Below are positions 22,101-33,913 of a stretch of 64,000 bases of DNA, piece after piece (position 1 is the stretch's first letter; every line of letters starts with the position of its first letter). The notes under the pieces are model-generated. The model made no database searches. It worked only from the letters and a program-made list of their open reading frames with translations, and was not told the origin of the DNA. The translations under genes were made by a program, and so were the position numbers. This stretch comes from Whalleya microplaca (lineage: Eukaryota; Ascomycota; Sordariomycetes; Xylariales; Xylariaceae). The stretch covers positions 620,001 through 684,000 of the forward strand of contig MU385729.1 in assembly GCA_022497155.1 (NCBI GenBank), written 5' to 3'.

Positions 22101-23440
22101 TCGACTACTGTTTCCGCTACAACGACAACGACAACTTCAACTACAACTTCAACTACTGTTCCCTCTACAACTACAACAACCACAACTACAACCACTGTTT
22201 CCTCTACAAAAAGTACGTCGTCAAGTACTACTGTTGGATTTATAACCATCACAGCAGGCTATACAGGCAAAGTCACAGTGACATCGACAATCCAGCCGAG
22301 TGGAACCTCACCAGGTACAATTCTTGTTCAGACGCCTGTAAGTTCAAATCTTGACAGTTCCCTACAACCCCTCATGCACGGTGTAACTCTGATCGCGAAA
22401 TACTAGCTGCCTACCTTGAATTGCGACCCGTCTGGTTACCTTATCCAAGGTACCTCTCTATATAGAGTCAACATCACAACGGGTGCCACGAAGCTTATTA
22501 ACGCTAACGTTGGCGTTGGCGATGGGCGCTCCATTAATGCCATCGGGTACAATCTCGGCGACAACTTCCTCTACGGGGCCATTGGCCCTGTCCCATCGAA
22601 TCTAATCCGAATCTCGGCTAACGGTGACTCAAACATCCTGGGTTCACTGAACTTAACAACAGACACTGGCACACTCAACTGTGGAGATGTAGATGATAAG
22701 AACCAATGTAGGTCAACAAGCCTAACAGTTCCCACTAGATACCCTACAGTTTCGTCCTGATACTGCTCTTTTACCCCTTTCCTGTTATTTAGTATCTGTT
22801 TGGAAGTTATCCTCCCTCTCTATCCGCAAACCCGTTATCACTAACTCATTCTGCGCAATATAGACTGGGGAAGCTCCTACGGCAAGTACTGGGTGCAAAT
22901 CGATTTGAAGCCGGGCTCGGCGACGTTCGGTACGGCAGTAAGCAGTGGTACCGCAACTTTCGTGAATACGGTCATCGATTGGGTTTTTGTGCCTGGGGGC
23001 GGTAATTACCTTTACGGACTTTCGTATCCATCCACAAACGATCGCACGGTTCTGGCGCGCTTCGACAGGACTCTCCATATATGGACCTTATTGACCGATT
23101 TTGGCAATGTTGTTGGAATGAACACCTGGGGGGCTGTGTATGCCTCCGATGATGGATATAGTGAGTCAACTGTCTGCTGCCATTTAAACCCTGACCTCAG
23201 TGATCTACTGGACCAATTTGGGAACGTGCGGGAACTGCCCTCAGACTCATCAACTTGGAATAGCTCCCTAAAGAGTGCCTGCTAACTTCGTGTGTTCTAG
23301 TATACGGCTCAGAGAATACCAGTGGCGAGATCTGGAAGTTTCCCCTGCCTACCAATGGTATCAAAGCAACGAAGTTTTCGAATGGACCACCAGCGAGTGG
23401 CAATGACGGAGCGAGATGTCTTAATGCTGCGGAACTTTAG
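19197..23440 (+). CDS. Large adhesin-like secreted protein, six exons, 1255 residues
   Basis: Model: join of 19197-19422, 19471-20709, 20773-22337, 22407-22707, 22864-23160 and 23301-23440. Introns are 48, 63, 69, 156 and 140 nt, all GT-AG, and every junction keeps frame. It starts with a signal peptide (MRGYVAFLAALACGCHG). A long Ser/Thr/Gly-rich stalk follows (about 76-345, with SNTA repeats), then a compact domain of about 350-488 with cysteines and the strand-like text NAKVYIRGEGQLYNSG and VDPGVPYIDIVNFSGG. A second Ser/Thr stalk (about 490-985) contains GSSS and poly-Thr runs. The C-terminal globular part (1011-1255) starts CDPSGYLIQGTSLYRVNITTGA and includes NAIGYNLGDNFLYGAIG, resembling the DUF6923 family of fungal surface proteins. 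Heavy O-glycosylation and a role in surface adhesion are inference. No GPI tail is seen. Confidence 0.82.
21836..21907 (+). repeat. 12-bp coding tandem repeat (GSSS units)
   Basis: Repeated GGTAGCTCTTCA units coding Gly-Ser-Ser-Ser inside the second stalk of the adhesin-like protein; a slippage-prone array. Confidence 0.9.
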
Positions 23441-26089
23441 AGTATCCGAAAATGGGCAAACGACGGGACGTAATTTGAGTTTGTTGAGTGCTATTAGAAG
23501 TTCTCGTATGATGTATAGATACACGAACTTAGGATTAGATTGCTCCCTTGATTGATTGGAATCTCTAATGCCTATTTCTCCATCTGCGTCTCTCTTCAGA
23601 TGCTCCACACATAACTTCAGAATTATAGAGGAATTCCCTGAATAGCAAGCATTGTACACGTCGTGCTTATGCAGATGGTTTCTGGCAGATGCGGCTATCG
23701 TCGTAGGTAGTATAGCTAACTCACATAAGATTCGCACTGGCTATATCACTAATATTGATTCTCCACTACCAGGTCTCAAGCTTAGGTGAACTTAGAAGAC
23801 CCGCAGCCTCAAGAACTGCAGCATGGATTGCAGCAGGACCGTGCAGATAATATTCAGGAACCGTGAGTCTAGACACAGTACGATTGTCGCTGGTAGAGCC
23901 GTCCCCAACCCTTTATAATAAGCAGCATCCATCATCAAATCGGGTCACTATTCAAATAGATCCTGTTGGATGTGGAGGCCGTCTTAACAGAGCACTTACG
24001 TTGGAGATCGATCGTATTCAACAAGACGGGTCCGAGACTTCCGGGCCGCGCGGTCACGGACCACTACTCATCGTACCGTTCTATGCCGAAGATCATAGTA
24101 TACTGGAGCGGAATCCCCGCCGACTACCCACCGTGGCGTTGGAATTATCGCCTGTTTCGATCGATCGGGCATTCCGACCCTGTAAATATACACATACATA
24201 CATACAGTCTCGCGTTCGCAGCGGCTGCACCGGACAATATTGCCGCCACAAGTACCGCTTGTCGTCTGTTCCTGTCCAGAGCCGTCTCCCTCGTATTTCA
24301 ATGTTTGACGGCGTGGCCCCAATTCTGAGCTCCAGTGTGCTTCGCTGCCATCTGCGTTTATGCGGTGCGGTGGCGTGGATAAGGCCCACCGGTGCTAGGA
24401 AAGGAGTGAACGCTTTGTGCACCCACATTTTGAATAGGAGATATGCTACGGGCTCAAAAGCGTAGATATCGGGGATTATACATAGGCTGCCTGTCCATCA
24501 TTCCCTAAAGGCCAATTGGCGGATCATTGTCAATATGTAAGGTCTGCTGGGGCTCAGATATTGTTGGCATATTCAGGCACGAGACGCCATTTTCTCCTAT
24601 TGGCCTGTACTATTGGGGCCATGCAAGACGCCTGGACACTCGGCATATGTGACTTACGTGTTCATCGAGTTCCAGAATCCTTCCAGCCTCCTCTGTGGAA
24701 ATATACATATGCTAGAAGACAAATTCAGCTTGGCTTCTGGGTCGTAGAAAACAAGTCGTCCCTGATGTGTCATACATTCTGCAAGATGCCTCTTCTAGCA
24801 AACCGTCGCATGAGGACGAGTTGTCAGACGCTAAGTCCGAACGTGGTTGGGAGCCCTGCCGCTTTTGGGTATCGGGCTCGACTATGATTGGTTGGGCTAG
24901 ACACGCTTACCCCGGACCACCCCCTGAACCCGACATGCATTGAGAGGCGAATGCAGATCGCGCGTCTGATTCGTGAATCTCGCTTCAGTGGCCAATGTGT
25001 GCTGTCAATGGCATGGAAGTCATATGGAGCTAGTCGGCGCTTCTTATTCGCTTTGTTGGCACGAGCTTCTTGCGTGAATGATGGGTATTCTTAGCCTCAG
25101 TAGTGTTAGTGTTCATTAGTGTTGGTATTTCATAAATAGTAGAGACTGCGGTGTAGCTGTTGTCTACTTGTACAGAGCAGAGCCTCTCATAGGGCACGAT
25201 GGCGTCACTAGGCTAGGTACAGTTTAGTTTTACCCCGGATTCATAGCAGCCCCATCTATCAATTCCTGTTCTACGTACATACATGCATACGAAGTGAGGC
25301 ATCTTGGTTGCTAGTGTCTACAACTATTTTCACCAGGTGTAAAATATTCTCGATCTAACAACATATTTCTCTTCGCGGATAGGAAATAATTGTACATGAA
25401 ATGACTATATGAAAGTTTCTAAATTAAACAAAACAGATATGTAATACCAATTGCTGAACCCTAATGTCAAGTCCATGCCCGAGCTTGTGCTCAATGTCTA
25501 GACAAATACATGACTTTTTTGATTACAACATGATGTTTCCCCCCAAACCTTACAGTAAGAACACAGTGAGAATAAAAAGCCAATATTATGTGTCCTCTTT
25601 TGTCTTTCCCGTTCCATACCAGCCCATGTAGTGATCCCAAAACAAATGAAAACGTACACCGAGTCTAGACGGCCCAAATCTAAAACCAATTTTGAACCAT
25701 CTGTGGTCAACCCTCGTACACGATGACGATACAAACACTTTCAACATAGTAAATTAGTAAGGAGCGTTCGTCGCATCCCGTCCCATCTGTGCCAATGCTT
25801 CAACATAGCACAGGTACATATCGTAACAGCATGCAACCCTTATCACATCATCATTATCGTCGTCATCTTCGTCAACTTCGTTCTCGACTTCGTCGTCGCC
25901 GTCGTCGTCGTTGCCGTCACCATCGTTCCCGATCTCCTTTTCCTGGTCCCCGCGCAAATCCACCTAATGAATTCGAATGAATGGCAAAGCCCAACCGGGC
26001 CCAATGAATAAATAGTTATGCAGTAGAATAAAATTACCACCACGTGATTATGCCATCAGAAACCTCTTCAGCAGATCGCGCCCCTCTAG
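23441..26089. other. Convergent intergenic region, no gene supported
   Basis: 2.6 kb between the ends of the adhesin-like gene (+) and the coiled-coil gene (-). The longest frames (23863-24465 + and 24093-24428 -) overlap each other on opposite strands and show no domain, signal or splice extension. An Asp-rich frame at 25754-25963 (-) arises from a GTC/GTCGTC microsatellite-like tract at about 25855-25915. Confidence 0.5.
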
Positions 26090-28714
26090 TCACGGGCCCG
26101 TATCCTTCACCGCCTCCTTGGAAGAATCCTTCAATGAGTCGCGCGTAGTAATGAAGACATTACCGCCCTTCTCGGACGGGTTGCGCACGAAGACGAAACT
26201 GGACGACGGTGAGCGCGCGTGTCGCTTTGGCGGCGCCCGCGACGTGCTGCGCCCGTTGCTGCGCGTCGGTGACCGGTTCTGCACGCGGTTGAGTGTCGCC
26301 TGTAGGTCGTGTAGCTGCGTGGTCGACGCCGTCTGCGCTGCGTGCGCGAGCGTAAGTTGCTGGTTCACAGTTGAGAGCTGCGTCACGAGAATTTGGATCT
26401 GCTGCGCAAGTGCGGGCGCCTTGTCGGCCTCAGCTTGTAGGCTCTGGAGCCTGGTCTCGAGCGTCGTCTTCTCTTGTGTCAGGATCTTGATCTGGTCGGC
26501 AAGCTCGGCCTTCTCCTGTGCCAATATGGGGATCTTGTCGGCTTCGGCTTGCAGCGTTGTGAGGCGGGCTTCGAGAACGATCTTTTCTCCTCGGAGTTTG
26601 CCGAAAGCGGATCCGCTCTCGAGGTCCTTCGCGTGCGCCTCGATCTTGTCTTTTGCCTCACGAAGAGCCTTGATGGTGTCGCTGTTCTTGTTGATGTCGG
26701 CTTGCAGGCTCTTGGCCTTGTTATCGAGGTCGGTATGCTCCTCTCGAAGCCTGTCAAGCTCATCACTCTTCTTGAGGAGGTCGACGTTGTGGAGTGCAAG
26801 CAGATCCTTGTTGTCTTCGAGTGTCCTGTAACGCTCATGTAGCTCACCAAGCTCTGTCTGAACACTGGATAAATTAGCGCGGACATTGGCGAGCTGAGTT
26901 TCAGCTTCCAATTTCTGAGATGCAAGAGAAATGTTGGCGTCCTTCGACCCTGCGATCTCGATGATCAGACGGTCGACGGTTGACTGCTTCTCGTCCATCT
27001 CGACCTTGAAAGTCTCAACTTGTCTCTCAAGTTCCTGCTTGGCTTCCACAACTTGTTTCTCGAGGTCTCCTTTGATGATTCCAAGCTGCTTCTCGAAATC
27101 TTGCTTGATAGTCTTGCTGGCTTCGACCTGGTCCTGCAGTTCCTTGATCTCGGACTCCTTGGCTTGCAAGCGACTCTCAAGCTCTGCTTTGATGCCCTTT
27201 TCTGATTCAAGGCTCTTCTCAAGGGCCTGCTTGTCAGTTTCCAATGCTGCGACTTGTGATCTGAAAGCCCTAATCTCTGCCTCGAAGCCATTGATTCTGT
27301 CCTGCAGAGTCGTTTCCCGATCTTCCGCCTCTTTGAGCTGGCTGCGTAGTTTTTGCTGTTCCTTCTTCAGCTCATTTCTCTCCTCCTTAGATGGCTCATG
27401 CTCTTCCTTCAAAATCTTCAGTTCCGCAAGCTGCTTCTCTGATGTCTCTCTCAGAGTTCTACGCTCCGAGGCTAACCTTTCGACTTCCCTGTCGCGGGAG
27501 CTAATTCGCTTCTCGAGAGTCGTTGTGGCTTTCTCCAAGGTAGTCAGGTGAAGCTTGAGCGACTCCTCTTCCTCCTTGCGAACGGCCTCTCTGCGGGTCA
27601 TTTCCTTTTCTAACTTGACTAATTGTTTCTCAAACTTGTCGCGTGCCTGTCTGAAGCTGTCTCGTTCCCTCTCCACCTCAAGTAGCATGCTCTGCTGCAG
27701 CTCGTAGTTGTTTCGGTATTCATCGAAGATTAATCGCTGCTCTTCGAGATCTCTGAGAATGAGCTCCTTGGAGTTACGCTCGAAGTTCAAGGTTCGTACA
27801 ATCGCTTGATAATCGCGTCCCCTGGCGGATAATTGACCCGATGCATCATCCAGATTTCTAGTTAGTTGGCTCTGCGTCTTTCGCAAGCTCTCTGTCTCAT
27901 CCTCAAGTCGCTCAATCTTGTATAGAAGGGCTTGATCCGATCTTCTGGCTACTTGCATATCCTGGGAAGCATTATTTGTCGTGGGATTATTTCCTGCTGG
28001 AGGGAGGAATTGAATGTGCACTGTCCGTTTGCCATTCTGGGCAGGCTTGCTAGCTTGCGAAGCAGTCTTAGTCACTTGCGACGGAGCTTTGTTCACCTGT
28101 GAAGGAGCTTTAGTCACCTGTGAAGGAGCTTTGGTCACCTGTGAAGGAGCTTTAGTCACTTGCGATAGCGACCTCCCTCGTGGCCGTGCCTTTACCCGGC
28201 TCACGGTGGGTGGAGGCACATGGCGAACATGTTTGACCTGAGTTGAAGGCTTAGTTGGTTTGGCCGGTTTTGATATGGTGATATCAGAGTCAACACTGGT
28301 GGCTTGAGTATTAACTGAAAGTTCTGATGATGTAGACTGTGATTCAGTCTCGGTATCGAAGTTGCAGAAGCTGGTGTCTGAGTGATATGTTGGCGACTGA
28401 GGCGCCGAAAGAGGTGCCGGCAGAGGTGCCGATACTTGATGAATCTGTTCAGGCCGCGAGACTCTGTAGAAACGTGCAGCAAGGGGGTCCTCTGGCCGTC
28501 TTGTCGTAGACGTCTTTAGGATCCCCCTCGGTGGACTTGACTGAGACGTTGTCCGCACAGAAGAAACATCTGTTTGCTCTGAATCTCTTGATGAGGCCGG
28601 TCGTGATAGTGACCGAATCTGGGTTTGCTGTTCAGGATATGTCTCCGGATATGCTGGGTATCCACCTGGCATAGCGAATCCGCGTTCTCTGGATCGGCTC
28701 GTCGTCGTCTCCAT
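26090..28714 (-). CDS. Large coiled-coil protein, hypothetical
   Basis: 874 residues, intronless, starting at 28714 (METTTSRSRERGF). The N-terminal ~250 residues are low-complexity and Ser/Pro/Thr-rich, with RSLSRPASSRDS and PRGILKTSTTRRPEDP patches that look like phosphorylation-prone linker. Five to six degenerate SQVTKAP heptapeptides follow (28080-28170). From about residue 260 to 830 the sequence is almost continuous heptad-type coiled coil rich in Glu, Lys, Leu and Gln (DEERL-type blocks, repeated LEKQ/LQAE). The C-terminus is basic and Ser-rich (RSPTRSNGRSTSRAPPKRHARSPSS). The layout suits a cytoskeletal, septal-pore or spindle-pole scaffold, but I do not recognise a specific family and assign no function. 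The length of the open frame and the consistent heptad pattern make it certain to be coding. Confidence 0.85.
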   Translation of the reverse strand: METTTSRSRERGFAMPGGYPAYPETYPEQQTQIRSLSRPASSRDSEQTDVSSVRTTSQSSPPRGILKTSTTRRPEDPLAARFYRVSRPEQIHQVSAPLPAPLSAPQSPTYHSDTSFCNFDTETESQSTSSELSVNTQATSVDSDITISKPAKPTKPSTQVKHVRHVPPPTVSRVKARPRGRSLSQVTKAPSQVTKAPSQVTKAPSQVNKAPSQVTKTASQASKPAQNGKRTVHIQFLPPAGNNPTTNNASQDMQVARRSDQALLYKIERLEDETESLRKTQSQLTRNLDDASGQLSARGRDYQAIVRTLNFERNSKELILRDLEEQRLIFDEYRNNYELQQSMLLEVERERDSFRQARDKFEKQLVKLEKEMTRREAVRKEEEESLKLHLTTLEKATTTLEKRISSRDREVERLASERRTLRETSEKQLAELKILKEEHEPSKEERNELKKEQQKLRSQLKEAEDRETTLQDRINGFEAEIRAFRSQVAALETDKQALEKSLESEKGIKAELESRLQAKESEIKELQDQVEASKTIKQDFEKQLGIIKGDLEKQVVEAKQELERQVETFKVEMDEKQSTVDRLIIEIAGSKDANISLASQKLEAETQLANVRANLSSVQTELGELHERYRTLEDNKDLLALHNVDLLKKSDELDRLREEHTDLDNKAKSLQADINKNSDTIKALREAKDKIEAHAKDLESGSAFGKLRGEKIVLEARLTTLQAEADKIPILAQEKAELADQIKILTQEKTTLETRLQSLQAEADKAPALAQQIQILVTQLSTVNQQLTLAHAAQTASTTQLHDLQATLNRVQNRSPTRSNGRSTSRAPPKRHARSPSSSFVFVRNPSEKGGNVFITTRDSLKDSSKEAVKDTGP
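28080..28170 (-). repeat. 21-bp coding tandem repeat (SQVTKAP units)
   Basis: Near-identical 21-bp units (GAAGGAGCTTTAGTCACCTG type on the + strand) coding the heptapeptide SQVTKAP. Confidence 0.85.
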
Positions 28715-31700
28715 GGTGGTCTGTTTGGTGATCTTTGTCGTATTGTGGGTGGATTTCGTAGATCAAAGTCGAAGGAATATATGCACAGTTTAGTGGTCGA
28801 AAGGTGAGTTCTTGGGTTGAAATAGGTGTGTTAGGGCGATGGAGCATCTCGTTGGGCTTGAAGAGGTTTTGTTGGTCGTCGGAGTCTTAGACACAAGTTG
28901 AGGGAGACAGGTGAGTAGGTAATGGGCGGGTTTTGTTTGGCATGAAAGAAAAGGAGGTACAGGAGAAGGCTGATAGATACTTCAATGAAACGAAAGGTGA
29001 AAAGCTGACCGGGGGGGCTATACCGGGTCTGCAAGGGATTGCTGTACCTGACTCACTTACGAGGCACCCAATGGCGATATGGAACGTTGCCCAACGGACT
29101 CCACAGGCAGAAGATTCAGTCGCCTGAGCAGAGCAGATGCTATACTAGGCAGTACTTGGTGTGCAGAGTTGAGCGTGATGCAGACACCCAACGTTGGGCA
29201 TGAATGCATCTAAATGCGTCGTGTTATGTGATTGGCTGCACCATACACCTGACTTTGCCACCCTCTGCCAAATCACCCAGACTTTATAAAATCACCGACC
29301 ACTCTGCATCTGGATCACCTGTGCGAAAATGAAAAGTGCGCAATCCTCCGTAGGCTAATGACGTCTTTATGTTACCTCTTGCCCTACTGTTCCCAATTTT
29401 TCTTGATGCAGGCTGTGTGGTAAGCGACAACAGCAATATATGCACACAAATAGTAGCGCAGGATTAGGATGGAATAGGACACCGGATAGGATGGGAATGG
29501 GACGGAACACTGTTGGACTCCAAAATAACCAACCACTAGCCGCTAAGGCGACTGGAGTCCCTAGACCTTTCTCGAATCCATCCATAGCCAATATTGCGGC
29601 ATGCCTTATCCAACCGTCAATGGACCACGGGATCTCTTACGACCATCACTACCACACGTGGTTAGTGGGAACTCTTTTGGGCGTCGCGCGCGACGGTCCA
29701 GCGCCGCGAAGCTCAATTGTCAATCTATATTGGCTCTTCAACAAGTGAGCAGTACTTGGCTGGGGACCGCCTAGAACTTCTTGTTTTCATTTATAGATAC
29801 GAGTTGTGGCGCTGACTACCATCTATTTATGTAGGTGCCAATAGTCAGACAATGCTGAGTATTCATATATAAGCTGCGGGTTAAGCATCGCGCGTTCTCA
29901 TATGTTCGTAGTGAATTAATGGACTCAGCAGACCATATGAGATATCTGATGTTAGATGCGCTATATACACTGGCGGCGTGTTTCATTATGCTTGCCAGTG
30001 CTTAGCTCAAACAGTATGGTATGCGATTCTGGCTTATCCCAGTTTTCAATTGAAAGAGACTCACATATCATAATTTCATTCTTGGTTGCATGCAGGAACA
30101 GCGAATGTCCTACATGGGATAGTTGTCGAGCTATCTGGTAGGGTGGCAAAAAAGGCGATGACTTGGATGTTGTTGCTAATATACTGAATACATATAAATT
30201 TTCCCTAGTAACCGAGCAGCCGGGTATTGCGCCCTTGTGACTTAACCGCATATGAAGCTGTGTTACGCAGCATGTCTATCATGCATCGATGCCTTTCTGC
30301 TGGCAGTATTCTTCACATAGACAACTAGGTATCGCGCAATTATTTTCTTGATATATTCAAAATTACTTAGCCAGCGTAGGATCTATCATATGCAGCACTT
30401 TTCTTAGACATGGTTTTAATTTGCTTCGTTTCTTGCGCAAAGTAGAATCCTGTGATCATATGTTTCACTGTTTCTAGCATCTAATTAAATTTGTCAAAAT
30501 CGATTCTAGGGTATTCGATGATGGCCCTTTTCCCATTAGTTGTCACATCTGTATTTTGTGTCACCTGCCCCCTGAGAAGTACAAACAACCTGGCCGAGGG
30601 CCCAGTATATTAACCCAATCGTAGGAACCCTATCCCTTTGGGTAGTATTGGTGTTTCGGTCAACTTCCATCCCTCCCAAATCCTGTGCTGGTGGCACATG
30701 TCGTGGGATGACGTCCAAACAAACCTAGTCAATTGCGCTTAGGATGAAAATGCTATTTTACAAGTCGAAATGAGTGCGGCATAATAACCTCGATGTTTAC
30801 TGGCCCAGAAACATCGCCAATTTCCCCCTTCTTACTGGTCTCACTGTTTGACTCACAGACATCGCCACTTATAAGTTAGGGAATAGGGCCTAAGTATCAA
30901 CATTGGGCAATAATTATGCCCAAGGCATAGTGTAGTAATATCAAATGGCTGTGAACTTTTGGGATGTATAGAACCTAGTTGAAGTGATCAAATTCCTGGA
31001 CTTTGAAAATTTGATGTTAACTACTCATGAATTAGAGAAATTGACAACGCGATTCTCGTATTGATAGTAGATATTGGGCTCGCACTCTATATCTGTCACA
31101 TAAGGTTATATCAAGACGCATGAGTTAGAAAGACACGAAGTGATCATAGGCTATGCTTGACAATCTGAATTGCTGTTTCTGCACTGCCATGCTCAAGGCT
31201 GAGAAGGGCCCCAACAATGCGGCTATGCGTCCTAGATCACATCCCCATGCACCATTGCATAGGAGAATAACCTCTTGGAGCCCAATGTACCATAAGGTGC
31301 ATGCACGATGAGCGAGCTCTTGCTTTTCACTGCAACCCTCCCGCAGACTTGAAACACAGAGTTGAACCCCTCGCCAATAACTGACCTCAGCTTTAAGTTA
31401 ACAGACGTCACTCCACCCAACGAGTTCTATCTAATACCTTTCCATGCTAGATCAAAGCAAGTTTGACAGTCAGAATGCCTTCGTCAAACGTGGGAACGCA
31501 GCCCAGGGCGCTACTGCCTTACCAGTGTCGTCGTTCTTACTCTCCTTGAGGTCATCTTTCTACTGATTGTAGAACCCTATACTTTTGCTTCATACATTTG
31601 TATACCGAGAATGCAGTCCATGGGGACGATTTTGGGAAGAAGGAAGTACAGCTCGAAGTAGAATCACGCATCCAATGTGCTCTGTTAGCCGTAGGGTATC

Positions 31701-33697
31701 TCTCATTGCTTTTATAGTGGAACAGTTTTGACACTACTACTTTACGAAGTTGTTCAAGTCCTCCAAAGTTGTGAGGACAAGGAGGCGTGTCAGTATTTTC
31801 CTTGATCCTAGGTTGCACCACCGAGGAAGAGCAGTAAGCAATAGTCTGGTAGCATTATTTCCGTGCCTACTAACCCCTTACGTGTTTAGGCAAAGTCAGT
31901 TATCCGCCCATTGATATCCGTCGAACTTAATGCCCGTGCTGCTTACGATGTGACTTGCAGCATCTGCGGCATTTATCGCCTCAAAGAATTACCGTTTAGA
32001 TTTCAGAGACTCGGTGAGGGATCGATGTGAGTTGATGTAGCACTTGAGTTAGTATCTTCCCTATAAAATAAGTGGATACGTACTGAAGAGGTTGTTAATG
32101 CACTATTCGAACTATTGCGTTGCATAGGATAATGACATAATGCTTGCTATAGGGATGTCTACTCCTACAAAAACTCTCCTTCGATCATATCTCCAGGGCT
32201 CGCGCTAGTGTGTGAGATCATACACAACAATGCTAATAAAAGCATCACCGACAACTCATACGGGTTACATTGCACTGCCTCTAGATAAATTGAAAATATT
32301 ATGGAAGTGGTAGTGGCTTAGCGTGGTGTTTGGAAATTTACTTAATCGTGAGGTACAGGTTGAAATGCTCTTGTGACACCATCAGACTTGTCATTGGGAA
32401 TACCTAGGTAGTTATAGTCAATACATTTTAGTGTCAAGAATATGATACAACTAGAGCTAGCGAACTGTACCTAGATTCGACAGTCCGTCTCAGTACTCTT
32501 GATAATGTTTGTTTATCGTACTAGGGAAATGCCAATAAACGCGCTGCTTTTACTCCCTCTCGACCTAATCGCCTCAGTCTTTTGCTGCTTATCACCCGGT
32601 ACCTGCGAGTTACGGATACTGATGTGGACAATCCTAGCAATGATAGGATTGCGATTTCCCGGAAGGAGTAATCATTTATATTGGATGGCAGCATTGTCAC
32701 CTTTTCTGTCGTATGCTTTATTAATCACTGCATAAAGAACACATTATAGGTAACCTGAAGTTTGGTCTCTTCAGTGCGGAGAATTCTTAATTCAGCCTTG
32801 TTATATCGTATGCATAGATTGATTCAAGATCAATATCAAAACTCACAGAACTGAGTCCCTAATGTCAATATGGGGCGATGTAATGGAGTATAACAGCTTA
32901 AGGGAAGCCGTTGGCGAGCACTCATAGAATATGTGCTGTTGACAGTCAATAGGACAGAACTGAACTATCGTACACCTGGTCGGTATATCTCCATGCATGA
33001 TTAAGCCTTAAAGCGAGTAGCTTCAGTCTACATAACAATACACCATTCTTGCAATTCACGCCTTTTATGGTGGGGTTCTGACAACGGGATAAAGGGTCTT
33101 ACTACTAGTATAGATCTAACAAATCATCTAATTCATTCATTCTACATCCCTCTCCCTTAGAACAATTTTCATGCTGTTATCTCCTTCTTGGCTATGCCAC
33201 AGCAGAAACTCGATCCGGCAAACGAAGATAGACTGCGACCTATGCATACTTGCTAAGATATGCCGTATAGGTCTGAGACAGGCTGAAATGCAGCCACCAC
33301 CTGTGTATACAGGCCGCTCAGTCCCCTCCTATATCTTGCCTTGCACCAATCAAGCCGCTATGATTCTCATTACTTTGTTCTGTATTGATAAGAACTATAA
33401 TAAAGCTTCCACATAATACCTTCCAAAACCATTATGAACGGAAAGCCAGGATTAGCCTGTGTAATTTCCATATTCTGTCCTCAAACTTTTGTGACCACAC
33501 CAGTCAAGTATTCAGACTCAAGAAGTCTAAGGGAATCGATTTGGTGTCAAACAAGGATGCCAATGACATACTCCGACTATAACTTTCGTAGTGGTTTCTA
33601 GCATATGAACTATATGTGACTAGGTGACAATTCCTAATAAGCTAAGTGTGCAAACAATTACCACAAGCGCAGTATATATCATGGTTAACAATAGATC
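28715..33697. other. Gene-poor 5-kb interval with LTR relic
   Basis: No frame longer than about 100 codons with any recognisable motif is present on either strand, and no coherent chain of exons could be built. The region is stop-rich and A+T-biased. It contains the diverged family B LTR at 33251-33390 and ends at the target duplication of the LTR retrotransposon. ACCTAGGT occurs at 32402-32409. The first few hundred bases are probably the promoter of the coiled-coil gene. Confidence 0.55.
33251..33390 (+). mobile_element. Diverged solo LTR (family B relic)
   Basis: Starts TGCTAAGATATGCC and ends CTGTATTGATA, matching the start TGTTAAGATGCGCC and end CCATCTTGACA of 7103-7256. In between, it shares TATAGG, CTGAG, the CCTATAT box and CACCAATCAAG..GCTATG. 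The terminal CA has become TA, a RIP-type transition. No target duplication is visible. Confidence 0.65.
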
Positions 33698-33913
33698 TGT
33701 CACAGAGCCAGGCTCAGAGGTTGTTATAGGGGCTGTTATAGGGGTCCACACGGATCAACAGTTAAGCCGATCCGAGGCTCCATTAGGGTATAATTAGGTG
33801 CCCTAGGCCTCCTCACACACAACTGGTTTTTCCTCCTCCTTAAAGCTTACAATAGTTAATTCAAAACCTCCTATTTAGAGCTACGCGCTATCCCTTTAGT
33901 TATAAGTATAACA
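33698..33913 (+). repeat. 5' LTR (family A)
   Basis: 216 bp, TGTCACAGAGCC...TAAGTATAACA; partner 35707-35922 differs by about ten positions, all transitions. Confidence 0.93.

Noticed and set aside
21044..22252. 402-codon antisense frame rich in Val and Glu
   Set aside because: Mirror of the Ser/Thr-rich stalk of the adhesin-like gene; the repeat composition removes antisense stops.
23863..24465. 200-codon frame on + with 24093-24428 on -
   Set aside because: Overlapping frames on both strands in a convergent spacer, no domain, no splice continuation, odd composition.
25754..25963. Asp-rich frame on -
   Set aside because: Generated by a GTC-type microsatellite at about 25855-25915; not a protein gene.
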